Source of the DNA: Perilla frutescens
Lineage: Eukaryota; Streptophyta; Magnoliopsida; Lamiales; Lamiaceae
Length of the DNA stretch: 64,000 nt
Direction of reading: 5' to 3'
Assembly (NCBI GenBank): GCA_026008535.1
Contig: BRKX01000014.1
Coordinates: 3,658,001 to 3,722,000 of the forward strand
The notes beneath the pieces were generated by a model that was not told the origin of the DNA, did no database searches, and saw nothing but the letters and a program-made list of their open reading frames with translations. Every line of letters begins with the position of its first letter. Within the stretch, counting starts at the first letter, position 1. Below, piece by piece: positions 11,179 through 21,300 of the stretch. Position numbers and translations under genes: made by a program.

Positions 11179-11840
11179 ATGGGATCTGGTGAGAACCCTA
11201 CCCTAGGTGGGAACTAGGAATCAATCTCATCCATCCATTCCACAATCTGGAAGATCCAGAGCAAACCAGATTTTTCGGTGGCAATTGTGTAATTAAAACG
11301 AAAGTCTTTAATTCGCGCGTCTCATTAAGGGAAAAATCGGAACTGAACTCAGAAATTGCCCATATTCAATTTTAGCCTCAGGCTTCGCTCATTTTAACCC
11401 TATGCATTTCTCATTTTAGCATGTGTTGATAAACAAAAATGGAACGATGATTTCATTGGAATGAAATGCAATACACCCTATTTGGGGATAGTGAACCCTA
11501 ATGGGAATCTCATAATTACTAGTCGGGATCAGAGCCCTAATCGGAACATAATAAACCCTAATTGGGAACGGTGAACCCTAGTGGAAAATGTCACATTAAT
11601 TTTAGCCTTCTACTTCGATCATTTTAGCCTCATGCAATTCTCATTTTAGCCTCAGAACAAAAGGGAAGAATTATTAAATTACTATATTACCCCTCTGCCC
11701 ACAAAGTTGCCGAAAATTACAGGAATGCCACCGCCCATCCACTTAAATCTGACTCAATCTGGACCGTCCAGATTGAGTCAAATAAGGGCTAGGATTGGTT
11801 CCTAATTCCCACCTGGGGAAGAGTTCTCATTTGATCCTTT

Positions 11841-11842
<2 letters not shown>
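11176..11842 (-). mobile_element. TA-microsatellite-bounded TIR element 2 (0.67 kb)
   Basis: The left end GGGATGGGATCTGGTGAGAA and right end (reverse complement GGAAAGGATCAAATGAGAAC) match the right and left ends of element 1, so it has the opposite orientation. The interior holds one inverted copy of the 230-bp unit (about 11390-11660). It has no coding sequence and looks like a deletion derivative of element 1. Confidence 0.85.

Positions 11843-11929
<87 letters not shown>
11843..11929. repeat. Long (TA)n tract between elements 2 and 3
   Basis: An 87-bp uninterrupted AT/TA run, the longest of its kind here. It is the shared boundary of two transposon copies. Confidence 0.95.
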
Positions 11930-11932
<3 letters not shown>

Positions 11933-12590
11933 ATGAGATCTGGTGAGAACCGGGAACCGATCCCATTCGTCCATCCTGCAAAATCGACGCCCCAGATCCA
12001 TCCAGATTTTCGGTGGCATTTTTGTAATTATCGCGAAAATCTTCAATTCGCGCGTCTCATTAAGGGTAAAATCGGAACTGAACTCAAAAATTACCCAGAT
12101 TCAATTTTAGCATCCGACTTCGCACATTTTAGCCTCATGCGTTTCTCATTTTAGCATGTGTTGATAAACAAAAATGGAATGATGATTTCATTGGAATGAA
12201 ATGCAATACACCCTATTTGGGGACAGTGAACCCTAATGGGAATCTCATAATTACTAGTTGGGATCAGGAACTTAAGAAACCCTAATTGGGAACGGTAAAT
12301 CCTAGTGGAAAATGTCACATCAATTTTAGCCTCCTACTTCGATAATTTTAGCATTATGCGATTCTCATTTTAACCTCATGCGATTCTCATTTTAGCCTCA
12401 GAACAAAAGGGAAGAATTATTAAATTACTATATTACCCCTCCGTCCAGAAAGTTGCTGAAAATTACAGGAATGTCACCGCCCATCCACTTAAATCTGATT
12501 TAATCTGGACCGTCCAGATTGAGTCAAACAAGAGTTAGAATTGGTTCCTAGTTCCCACCTGAATGAAGGGTTCTTATTTGATCCTTTCCC
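11930..12590 (-). mobile_element. TA-microsatellite-bounded TIR element 3 (0.66 kb)
   Basis: It is closely similar to element 2 in the same orientation. The left end is GGGATGAGATCTGGTGAGAA and the reverse complement of the right end is GGGAAAGGATCAAATAAGAA. The interior has an inverted copy of the 230-bp unit, with a local duplication of TCATTTTA-CCTCATGCGATTC near 12360. It is bordered on the right by a short (TA)n at 12591-12606. It is non-coding. Confidence 0.85.
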
Positions 12591-12606
12591 TATATATATA
12601 TATATA

Positions 12607-13326
12607 ATTCGAATATTTATTTGGTCATTTGCCCTTCTACTAATTATATATAAATATACCGAAACTTTATTCTTAATATTCGGACAAAATATAAAAAATC
12701 GAACCCAAAGTGTCAATATCAAAAAATAGAAATGCCTCTTTCACCGCTAAACATTACGCATAACGTCCAAATTGTTTATTCAAGTTGTTCCTCATGCAAC
12801 ATTTTATCATATTATAATATATTGTAAAATGTGGATACGGCATAATTGTTCTCGAATCCAATCATTGATAATATTGATATTTTTAACATCTATCTCGTAT
12901 TTTAATTCAATTTATTAATATATATATATATATATATAAATTGATATTCGATTCAAATATGCACACGCATGCATATAATTCAGCTCACCAAATCGACAAA
13001 AGTTGGGCCAAAAAATCAAATATAAAGAAAAGAATAATATATAGGTGTGAAAATGAATAACCATATATAGACAACATTTTTAATCCTATCAAAAGAGAAA
13101 ATTAGGAGCAAAAATGCCGAACCTTCTTTCCACTTCTAGAAATTTTGGAATAAGAAATTCGCAATTTCGCGTGAACCTCAGCAAATCTTGCGTATGGAAC
13201 AAGAACAGAAAATCACAGCTGTAAGAGTAATAGACGAAAAATCAATGGTTTATTTTATCTATTTACTTTTTCAACAATAAAAAACGCCACATAACTTACA
13301 TATTTATATACAATGTTGGCGTAATC
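12607..13326. other. Non-coding AT-rich stretch
   Basis: Nothing recognisable apart from a short (TA)n near 12920. Confidence 0.5.
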
Positions 13327-13433
13327 TTTTTTTTTTTTTTTTTTTTTACCCACACACACACTCAATCTGGTGGTATTGAGGAGATTCAAACCCGTAATAT
13401 TTGGTCTCCAAGCAACCTCACTCCACCACTAGG
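13327..13433 (-). mobile_element. tRNA-derived SINE
   Basis: This minus-strand element resembles the one at 2437. It has CCTAGTGGTGG as an A-box-like block near 13423-13433, GGGTTTGAATCTCC as a B-box-like block and CTCAATACCACC after it. The 3' end is GTGTGTGTGGGTAAAAA with a poly-A run of about 20 bases (poly-T on the plus strand). Confidence 0.6.
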
Positions 13434-13849
13434 AAAATTTGCTCGCATATTATATATGTTAGATGCTTGTTTAATCTAAAAAATATAATATGCAAGCTAA
13501 TTTTCGACATCTGAAATCTAATGTGGTTTTTCATGATTAAAGAGATTGATATATGTTTTAGCTGGTTGATTATATGGCAATCTTCTTGATTTATGCCGTA
13601 ATAAAAAAAAAATGGTGTATATTTTAGTTGGTTAATAATGCGGTAATCTTCTTGATTTCAACGTGTGACAGTGTCACGTTAGATTTGAAATGTCGACAAT
13701 TTACTCTGATACTAAATTTACTAGACTATATAAATGTTGGGTATTAATATATAATTTTAATTTAAAAATGTTTGCGACAAAAACATTATCGATCCAAAAA
13801 AAATTCTCTTCTTCTCGAGTAGGTTGGGGATATTTTTGGATATATAAAG

Positions 13850-14677
13850 AGAAATTCTAAACATAGCCTCCGTTTTACTCTCTACAGCCCCAAAATTAAT
13901 TAAAATAAAAAATATATTTTTATTAGACATGTTTGCCCTTATAGCCCCAGTCACTTATAAATCCAAAATAGAATTAAATAATATATAACCTCCACCCTAT
14001 TTCATATTAATTAACTTAAAAAAAATCCGTCTACACCAAGTTTATTTATGCTAATTAATGCGTGTTTCTTCACATTTTTCTAAATTTTCAAGGATGATTG
14101 CAGTTTTAGTTTATGCCGACTTCTATAAAGGTTTTTGCCCATTAAAATAATAAAGTTAATGAAGGATGAGATTAAAATTAATTCTTAAAAAAATATAGGG
14201 GTAAACACCTGCAAATAATTGATTGATTGTTGATGTTGGCATCTTGCTGGAGAGAAGAAGATGACATTAAAAAAAAAATCAATTGTGAAAAATAAAATAT
14301 TTGGCAATGTAAAAGCATTCACATAAAATATGGAATCGACATCCGATATTTCTATCATTTGATTTTTCATGGGGCTTCAAGACCATATTCACCAGGAAAT
14401 TCTTCGAATTGCTCACTGCACTAATGCAATGTTATTATCAAATTTAAAAAAAAATGCAAAAGAATCTCTACAAGAAATCTTTATAATTTTTTTTTTAAAA
14501 TCTTGGATGATATGTGTACGTGCGTGTGAAAGTGGGGGCCATAGATTATTAATTTTGTTATGATTTTTTGAATTGGTAGGGATTATAAGGATAAATATGC
14601 CTAATAAAATAAAATTTTATATTTTAATCAATTTAGAACTATAAAGAATAAAACGGAAGCTCTGTTTAAAATTTCCC
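13850..14677. mobile_element. Long-TIR MITE, about 0.83 kb
   Basis: The left arm (13850-13955) and the reverse complement of the right arm (about 14570-14677) match over about 105 bp, including TTCCGTTTTA-T-CTTTA, AATTAAAAT and ATTTTTATTAG-CAT blocks. The long arms suggest a Mutator-like MITE. No clean target-site duplication could be identified, so the ends may be off by a few bases. No coding sequence is inside. Confidence 0.65.
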
Positions 14678-14753
14678 TATGACTTTCTATTTCTAAGTGG
14701 CTTGGGCCATAGGATTTCTTATATCATCATCTATTACGTATACGAGCAAAAAA

Positions 14754-14805
<52 letters not shown>
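14754..14805. repeat. (ATT)n microsatellite
   Basis: About 17 uninterrupted TTA/ATT units. Confidence 0.95.
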
Positions 14806-14806
<1 letters not shown>

Positions 14807-14857
14807 GTTTTTAAAATGGAGTTTGCCACGTTATTTTATACTTCTTATTTTATATTT

Positions 14858-15083
14858 CCTTAGTTTCATAATATTTGATGCTTTAATTTTTTACAAAATA
14901 TAAAAAATAAAAAGAAAAAATGTGATGAATATACTCTTTCTCTCTCCCTCTCAATATATCATAATAGAGTTTTGATACATAGGGAATAAAATAAATAAAT
15001 TGACAAAAAAGTGTGAAAAGTCTAAAATATCAAATAATTTAAGATAAGTTGAAGATATTAAAATATTAAATATTACGAAACTG
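14858..15083. mobile_element. Decayed Stowaway-like MITE
   Basis: The ends are imperfect inverted repeats: CCTTAGTTTCATAATATTTG on the left, and CCAGTTTCGTAATATTTAAT for the right end read in reverse complement. This pattern is that of the Stowaway type with a CTCCGTTTCATAAT-like terminus found at 16968. It is degraded, and TA duplications are not clear. Confidence 0.4.
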
Positions 15084-15810
15084 GATAAAGCATGAATTAC
15101 ATCTTTTTCTTCTGGGCTATTTTTTTAGGCAAGAGTGGAGCTATTGGATAAATCGTAGACCAGATTGAGTCTTTGCACGATGAATAATTTATCATTAATT
15201 AAAATTTGACTATAAGTAATCTACCAATAATATTGGATAGATCCCACTGTTTGATCATTAATGACATTTTATTTCTATAGGTTTTTATTTATTTATTTTT
15301 ATTTGCTGGTTATAGTATAAGAGGGTGATAGATATATATGACATTTTAATATTATGTTTGTTTAAATACATTTATATGATATTACATATCACACGCGGGA
15401 GATGTGATATGTAACTCCATATATAATTATTAAAAAAAATAGACTAAAATAACCTTACAGATATTAATTAAAATCTTAATATAAAATATTCATACAACAT
15501 ATGATAACTAATTAGTAAATGATATTTTGAGAATTGAAAGTTTATAGAGAATTTTAATACATATAATCAGACAACATATTATTAATACACATATTTTAAT
15601 ATGCCAAAACAAATATAATATTGATATTTTATATAATAAAATACATCCTAGTGAAATATATCTAACCTTATACCATACCGTCTAACAAACCAACCTAGCG
15701 AATTTCAGAACCCAACATGCAAAAGAATTATATATGATTTCAAAACTGCCAAATAGTCTGGTCTTGAAAAAAAATCTATGGCAATTAGGATATATGGGAC
15801 GCAATGTATA
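15084..15810. other. Non-coding AT-rich stretch
   Basis: No supported feature was found. ACACGCGGGAGATGTGATAT near 15391 is the only less AT-rich patch. Confidence 0.5.
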
Positions 15811-15812
15811 TA

Positions 15813-16083
15813 CTCCCTCCGTCCCAATTATATAGTCCCTTTTACTATTTTGAGGTGTCCCAATTATATAGTCTCATTACTATAAATATCATTAATTTTC
15901 ATAGTAATGTACAAATAAACCCTTATTGAATCTTGAAAATTAAAAAAATAACAACTTAATATTGAAAGTCATAAATATTTAATGAGGGTATTATTGGAAA
16001 TTTAGCTTTAATGTCTTGTTTTCATAAATATTTTTAATCTACGTGCGAGGAGAAATGGGACTATATAATTGGGACGGAGGGAG
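15813..16083. mobile_element. Stowaway MITE (Tc1/mariner), TA TSD
   Basis: A 271-bp element with the canonical Stowaway terminus CTCCCTCCGTCCCAATTATA at the left and its inverted copy at the right, flanked by TA on both sides (15811-15812 and 16084-16085). It is non-coding and nearly full-length. A paralogue lies at 47163 and a truncated one at 16722. Confidence 0.95.
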
Positions 16084-16410
16084 TATTTGATTAATAAAAA
16101 CTAAACATGCATATGATTTTATAATACATGATATAATTTTAAATTTATTGCCAAATTACAGCTACAACTCTGTCTCGATGAAACCGCATATACATGGTAG
16201 TCTGATAATTCATAAACCAGTATTTCTTTTCCTAAGAAAAAGGGCAAACTATCACTTGGGAAATTAAGTCACAAGTCAAATTGCCTTCAATTTCCTATAT
16301 CCTATTATAGAGAGACATATATAACTTACAAGTGGTCTCTAATTTTTTTTTTTTACACTCACACACACCCGACCTGTGATCTCTAATTATATGGTTCAAT
16401 TACTGTAATT

Positions 16411-16715
16411 AATAATCCTTCAATTTCATAAAGATTGGTGTTTTAACCTCTTAATTTTGTTACAATTTATTTGATGCTTTACAATTTTTAACACCCTTCT
16501 TCCCAATTTTACCCATATAAAGTCTCCATCATAAATATGTTGAGGAAATTAAGGACATATATAGAGACACATAGATTACAATGAGAGAGAAATTAGGATA
16601 TATTAGAAAAATATAACTTAATAAGGAGAGGGGGTATATTTGTCATATTTGTAAATGTTTAATTTTTGTTGTAAAACTTAAAACATCAATCTTTATGAAA
16701 TGAGAGAGCATTATT
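16411..16715. mobile_element. Diverged Stowaway-like MITE
   Basis: The left end AATTTCATAAAGATTGGTGT matches the reverse complement of the right end ATTTCATAAAGATTGATGT, and the arms continue into TTAA-TTTTGTTACAA. The size and the TTTCATAAAG-type terminus fit a degraded Tc1/mariner-type MITE. Confidence 0.6.
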
Positions 16716-16721
16716 TTTCAT

Positions 16722-16903
16722 ATAAATGTAGAAATACATCCTTATTAGATTTTGAAAATTAAAAACTAAGCATTTAAATTTTTGAAAATTATAAATCTTA
16801 TATATGGGTAATATTGGAAGTTCACCTTTTTGTATCTTATTTTCATTTATATTTTTAGTCTACGTGTGAAAAAAATGGACTATATAATTTGGGCGGAAGA
16901 AGT
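16722..16903. mobile_element. 5'-truncated Stowaway MITE
   Basis: It matches the right two thirds of the element at 15813, including TTATTAGATTTTGAAAATTA, the TCTACGTGTGA block and a GGACTATATAATTTGGGCGG terminus. The left terminus is missing and it abuts the previous MITE. Confidence 0.7.
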
Positions 16904-16967
16904 ATAATATAGTCTACACTTGGGTGTTTTCACGAGAACTATATTAATCTTGTATCACTATGACGTA

Positions 16968-17280
16968 CTACCTCCGTTTCATAATGTTTGTTGTTTAAGG
17001 GTTTTTTTTAGTTTCAAAATGTTTGTTGTTTTATATAATTTGACATCCTCTTTCCCAATTTTAACCCTCTCAAATCCTACAAGATTTTTTAATTCTAACT
17101 TACCTATAGTATATGAAGAGAGAAAAATATATGGAGAGAGAAAATATTGTTATTTTTTAGGAAAATATAGATGAATTAGATTTTATGGCATATATAAGGG
17201 ATGAGTATATTTGTCCACAAAATTAATTCTTAATTCCAGATAAAAAAAACAAAACAACAAACATTATGAAACGGAGCTAG
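16968..17280. mobile_element. Stowaway-type MITE, TA TSD
   Basis: The left end CTACCTCCGTTTCATAATGT is repeated in inverted form at the right (CTAGCTCCGTTTCATAATGT in reverse complement). TA flanks both ends (16966-16967 and 17281-17282). It is 313 bp and non-coding. Confidence 0.85.
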
Positions 17281-17361
17281 TATTAAATTATACAAAAAAA
17301 AAGAGAGATTAATATTTTTATAATTAAAAATATATAATAAAATGTATATTTCACTAAAGAT

Positions 17362-17396
<35 letters not shown>

Positions 17397-17734
17397 GTGA
17401 ATTTTCTATTAGCCTTTTGTAATTTATTTAGCCTATATATAATGTATAAAGTAAACGTGATTGATGTTATATAGAATATATTAATTATACACGTAAAGTT
17501 ACTCGATTTTAGTTTACTTTGAAATTTCAACGAAGCCTAAACATCCATATGACTATGTTAATGTAAAAAATAAAAATGTTATTATTATTTTTTTGTTATT
17601 TTTTTTAGAATGATAAAAAAATCTATCATCTATGTATTAGTTCTTATACAAGTGGCACAAACATACGCTGCACCTTAGCCCACCCGATCACAGCCTTCCC
17701 GTGGCGCGTATGCTTTATTTGCTTTCTTTTTATA

Positions 17735-17765
<31 letters not shown>

Positions 17766-18000
17766 CTACTTTTTTAAAAAATAGCTCTTTCTATTATTCA
17801 CAGCCATTCACAAATATATACTCTCACATTGCTAATCCCCACACTTTCCGCCATTTCAACCAACCATTTGCAAAATTTTCTACAATTTCGAAACAATTTT
17901 TTTATCTTCAATAGTGTTTCTTTCGAAATTAAACAGCTGATTAGATTTTTTGAAGGTGAATTTGCAGAGAATTTGAACTGACTGACAGTCGCCGGAAAAT
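17281..18000 (+). promoter_or_regulatory. Upstream region and 5' leader of the DUF1645 gene
   Basis: A TATA-like TTTTATAC at 17728-17735 is followed at once by a (CT)n tract (about 17735-17761) and a pyrimidine-rich leader of roughly 240 bp before the ATG. CT tracts just downstream of the TATA box are common in plant core promoters and leaders. A (CA)n(TA)n microsatellite lies at about 17361-17396. The exact transcription start is not determined. Confidence 0.45.
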
Positions 18001-18978
18001 ATGCAGGCGAGTTCTGTAATCTCGCTCTCTCCCAGCTTCAACACCTATTCGAACAGTAAAATGGCAGAAATCGCCGCGCGCGTCGTCGAAGAGCTCGGCT
18101 CGGAGGAATTCTACGACGAGGAGTTTTACTTCGAGAGGGAGGAAGACTCAGCAACTCGTCGATCGGAAGAAGGAGGAGATTGCGAGTATGTAGAGAGAGA
18201 AAGAGAAAACAGCGCTGAGGAAGAAGGAGATTGTGAGTATGTAGACAGAGAAAGAGAAAATCGCGTTGAGGATGCTGCCGCCGACGGAGAGGAGGAATTC
18301 GAGTTCGCTTTCGTGACGAGAGATTCCGAGTTGTCTTCTCCGATTTCCGCCGACGAGATCTTCCACAACGGCCAGATTCGTCCGGTCTACCCGCTTTTCA
18401 ACAGAGATTTGTTTCTGGAGAGTATGGAATTTCAGCGAGGAATTAATGGAAAGGAAAACGGCGATCGTGAGAATACGGTTCCGACGATTCGCCTCCCGTT
18501 GAGAAAACTGTTTAGTGAGGAAAGGGAAACGACGATGACGATGACAACGACGTCGTCGTGCTCCTCGTCGGAGGGGGACGAGCTGGACGGAATTCCGGTG
18601 GACTCGTACTGCGTGTGGCGGCCGAAGGAGGCGGCGGCGGCGGCGGAGGGAAGGTGCAAAAAGAGCAGCTCCACCGGCTCGAATTCGAAGAGATGGAAGT
18701 TTAAGGACCTGCTGCATAGGAGCCACAGCGACGGAAGCAAGGATGATTTCGTCATTTTGAGTCCGAGCAACAGCGGGAGAAAGAAACAGAATGAAGACAG
18801 AGGGAAGGTGACGCCGGTCAGTGCTGGTAAAGTTAAGTCCGCGGCGGCGCCACCGCTTCCGCCGCTGTACAACCGTGACGGTGGTGAGAAGCGGCGGTCG
18901 TACTTGCCCTATAGGCAGGATTTAGTGGGGTTTTTCGCGAATGTAAATGGAGTGAGTAAGAATTTGCAGCCATTTTGA
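18001..18978 (+). CDS. DUF1645 family protein, 325 aa
   Basis: A single-exon ORF with much higher GC and codon regularity than its surroundings. Family landmarks appear in order: FEFAFV (100-105), ADEIFHNGQIRPVYPLF (117-133), LRKLF (167-171), YCVWRP (203-208), KRWKFKDLLHRSHSDG (230-245) and a C-terminal PYRQDLVGFFANVNG (303-317). These are the conserved blocks of the plant-specific DUF1645 family. Biochemical function is unknown; a rice member, OsSGL, has been linked to grain length and drought tolerance. The N-terminal 40-98 region is acidic and holds an imperfect tandem duplication (about residues 56-73 and 74-90). No signal peptide or membrane segment is visible. Met1 is used as start; Met21, before AEIAARVVEEL, is an alternative. 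Confidence 0.9.
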   Translation: MQASSVISLSPSFNTYSNSKMAEIAARVVEELGSEEFYDEEFYFEREEDSATRRSEEGGDCEYVERERENSAEEEGDCEYVDRERENRVEDAAADGEEEFEFAFVTRDSELSSPISADEIFHNGQIRPVYPLFNRDLFLESMEFQRGINGKENGDRENTVPTIRLPLRKLFSEERETTMTMTTTSSCSSSEGDELDGIPVDSYCVWRPKEAAAAAEGRCKKSSSTGSNSKRWKFKDLLHRSHSDGSKDDFVILSPSNSGRKKQNEDRGKVTPVSAGKVKSAAAPPLPPLYNRDGGEKRRSYLPYRQDLVGFFANVNGVSKNLQPF

Positions 18979-21300
18979 TTTTAATTTCTTAGTATTTTAT
19001 TTGTTTATTAATGAGGTTTGAAACTTGGAATTATTTGAGTCGATGTATATGGAATAGTACTGTTAGATTAGATCGTATCTCTGTTTTTCTGTAAATATTT
19101 GTATTACAAAAATGGTTTCATTTTTAATTTAAATTTCTGTGCAGTTTAATTATGCTATAATACATAAGCCCACGTTAGTAAAATAAAATACGAAGAACAT
19201 GTAGGGGTAATTATAATTTTGGTTTCTGAACTTGCTAAAATTTTACAATTTGTTAATGTTTGAATTTTGTTGTATAAAAATGTACGTTGTAACTTGTAAC
19301 TAATCAATATTTGATATTTTAGTATTTTCTCCTGTTATAATAGAGTGTCTTGAGTTTTTGGAGGATAATTATTTTTTCGCACCAAATGGCCGAATTTTTT
19401 TTAGGTGTCTATTTTTGCTACAGATAAAAAGATTATACTATTATCACAACATTTTAAAAATCATATTCAATAAAATTGTTATTAACCATTAAATTAACCA
19501 TCTCTCAGTTTTTGCGTCATACATAAACTATCCACATCTTTTAAATTTTCATTTTTTTTTATCTAATTATTTTGTATTTTGAATTTTCTTATGAATTTTT
19601 ACAATTTCATTTTTTTTATACTCCTCTCTTCCTATTCATATATCATTGTTATCCATTTTTTAATGTCCCAATATATAGGCTACATTCTATATTTATTTAG
19701 TGTATTTACTAATATATTCATGTTCATTTAATGATTGTTAAATTCATGTGGATGTACATTATGTATTAATTCATTATCAAATAAATTAATAAATATGAAT
19801 ATATTAGCAAGTTTATTTGTTTAATTGTGTTTTTTCAATTATTTTTCTTAAATCTTAGTAAAAATTTCAATCAACCTACATGTGCAAGTGATGGGAGTAT
19901 ATCATAAAATGTAATTTTTGTGATATTGTAAATTCATTAACTTATTTGGCAAGTTAGGATACCTAAGTCAAACACTTGTTCGTTTTCGAATTTGAAAAAG
20001 TTTTGATACCAAAATATAATTGTTTTAATATAGAGAAGTTAGGGCTACCTGCACTATGATGTTAAAAATAGCGACTTAAAATTTTCTAGTTTTAAAGAAT
20101 GTACAATAATTTTGAAATAAATTAACTTAAGAAATTTGTGGGGTTTCTAAACTCAATGTGAATCTGAATTTGGCAGTAAGAATATTAATTCATAAATAGG
20201 TGTGAACAGTGAGAATGGAATGTTCTAATTTGTAACTTGCAGGAATAAAAGCGGCATACTGTTTGAATATTTATTATCTAAAAAGTTATCATTTATAATT
20301 TACTCATTTTGCTGTTCACATTAGTTTGCTGACATTTCAACCTTACAAAATTTAAAGATAATTTAAATTTCACACTTCACCTTACTCGTGAATAGCACAA
20401 CATGGCATTTATACACATTTTGCAGCATTCAACATTACAATCATGCCATAAAAAAAAAAATGCAAAATAAAAGTAGTAATTAACAAAAGAAAATTATGTT
20501 TATTATTGATTCGTAACATTTCACTTTTTTAATAAAATTGTCTATTTTAATTTTTTTAATCTGGAAGTTCATAAATCTTTCTCATTGTTAAAGTATTTGT
20601 CTATCGTAGATTGTTATTGCTTCCTACTATATACCATCCCCAGTTCATCACCGCCCCCAAAAAAAAAATGTTTATCCCTAAATGCTCTGAATACCGAAAT
20701 AATAGAGGGAGCTAGTCTTGCATACATTTGTATATAAATCTTATATTTGATGAAAAATAAATATCACTTATCACTTATAATATTGAAAAGTATTATTTTA
20801 ATACTAAAGATTATAACCTTTAGTCGTATTGTTAAAAACTTAAGAAGAGCAACATTTTTGTAATTTTTATTACATTATTTGAATTTAAAAAAATAACACT
20901 TCTAATGATCAAAAATTTCACTTTTAATACTGAAAAGAGTGTTTCTAAATACACAACTTAATTTTCTTTACACATCACTATTAAAATTAATTCAAAAATA
21001 AATAATTATTAATTTACTTAAGTATCATTAGAAAGTGTTTCATTTTTTTAAAAATTAATTAGAAAAGATAAAAAACAGAAAATATGTTGTTCTTCTCTGA
21101 TAACCTGTGTTATCAATACAAGCTATGGCCACAACTGCATAACCCGTTGAGCCCTTCTTCTCTGGCGACCCGCCGTCGACGAGAGTTCAAGTTGCTCCAA
21201 CGCCACCTCCACCTTCGCTGTCGCTTCTCTCTTCTTCAATTCAATTAAAATGGGGCTGGGAAAGAAAAAATGGGGATAAGGCAGTGGATTTGCAAAAAAT
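18979..21300. other. 3' flank of DUF1645 gene and non-coding DNA
   Basis: The first 200 bp or so is probable 3' UTR, with T-rich sequence and TGTAAATATTTGTATTACA near 19090. The rest is AT-rich with no recognisable gene. A less AT-rich patch at about 21120-21260 (CCGCCGTCGACGAGAG, CCACCTCCACC) lies directly before the Copia remnant and may be element or host sequence; I cannot assign it. Confidence 0.45.

Noticed and set aside
16340..16385. Third SINE copy
   Set aside because: Only a poly-T and ACTCACACACACC tail resembling the SINE 3' end is present, with no A or B box.
18126..18872. Three minus-strand ORFs over the DUF1645 gene
   Set aside because: They are antisense shadows of a GC-rich coding exon. 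Their composition (Ser/Arg-rich) follows from the sense codons.
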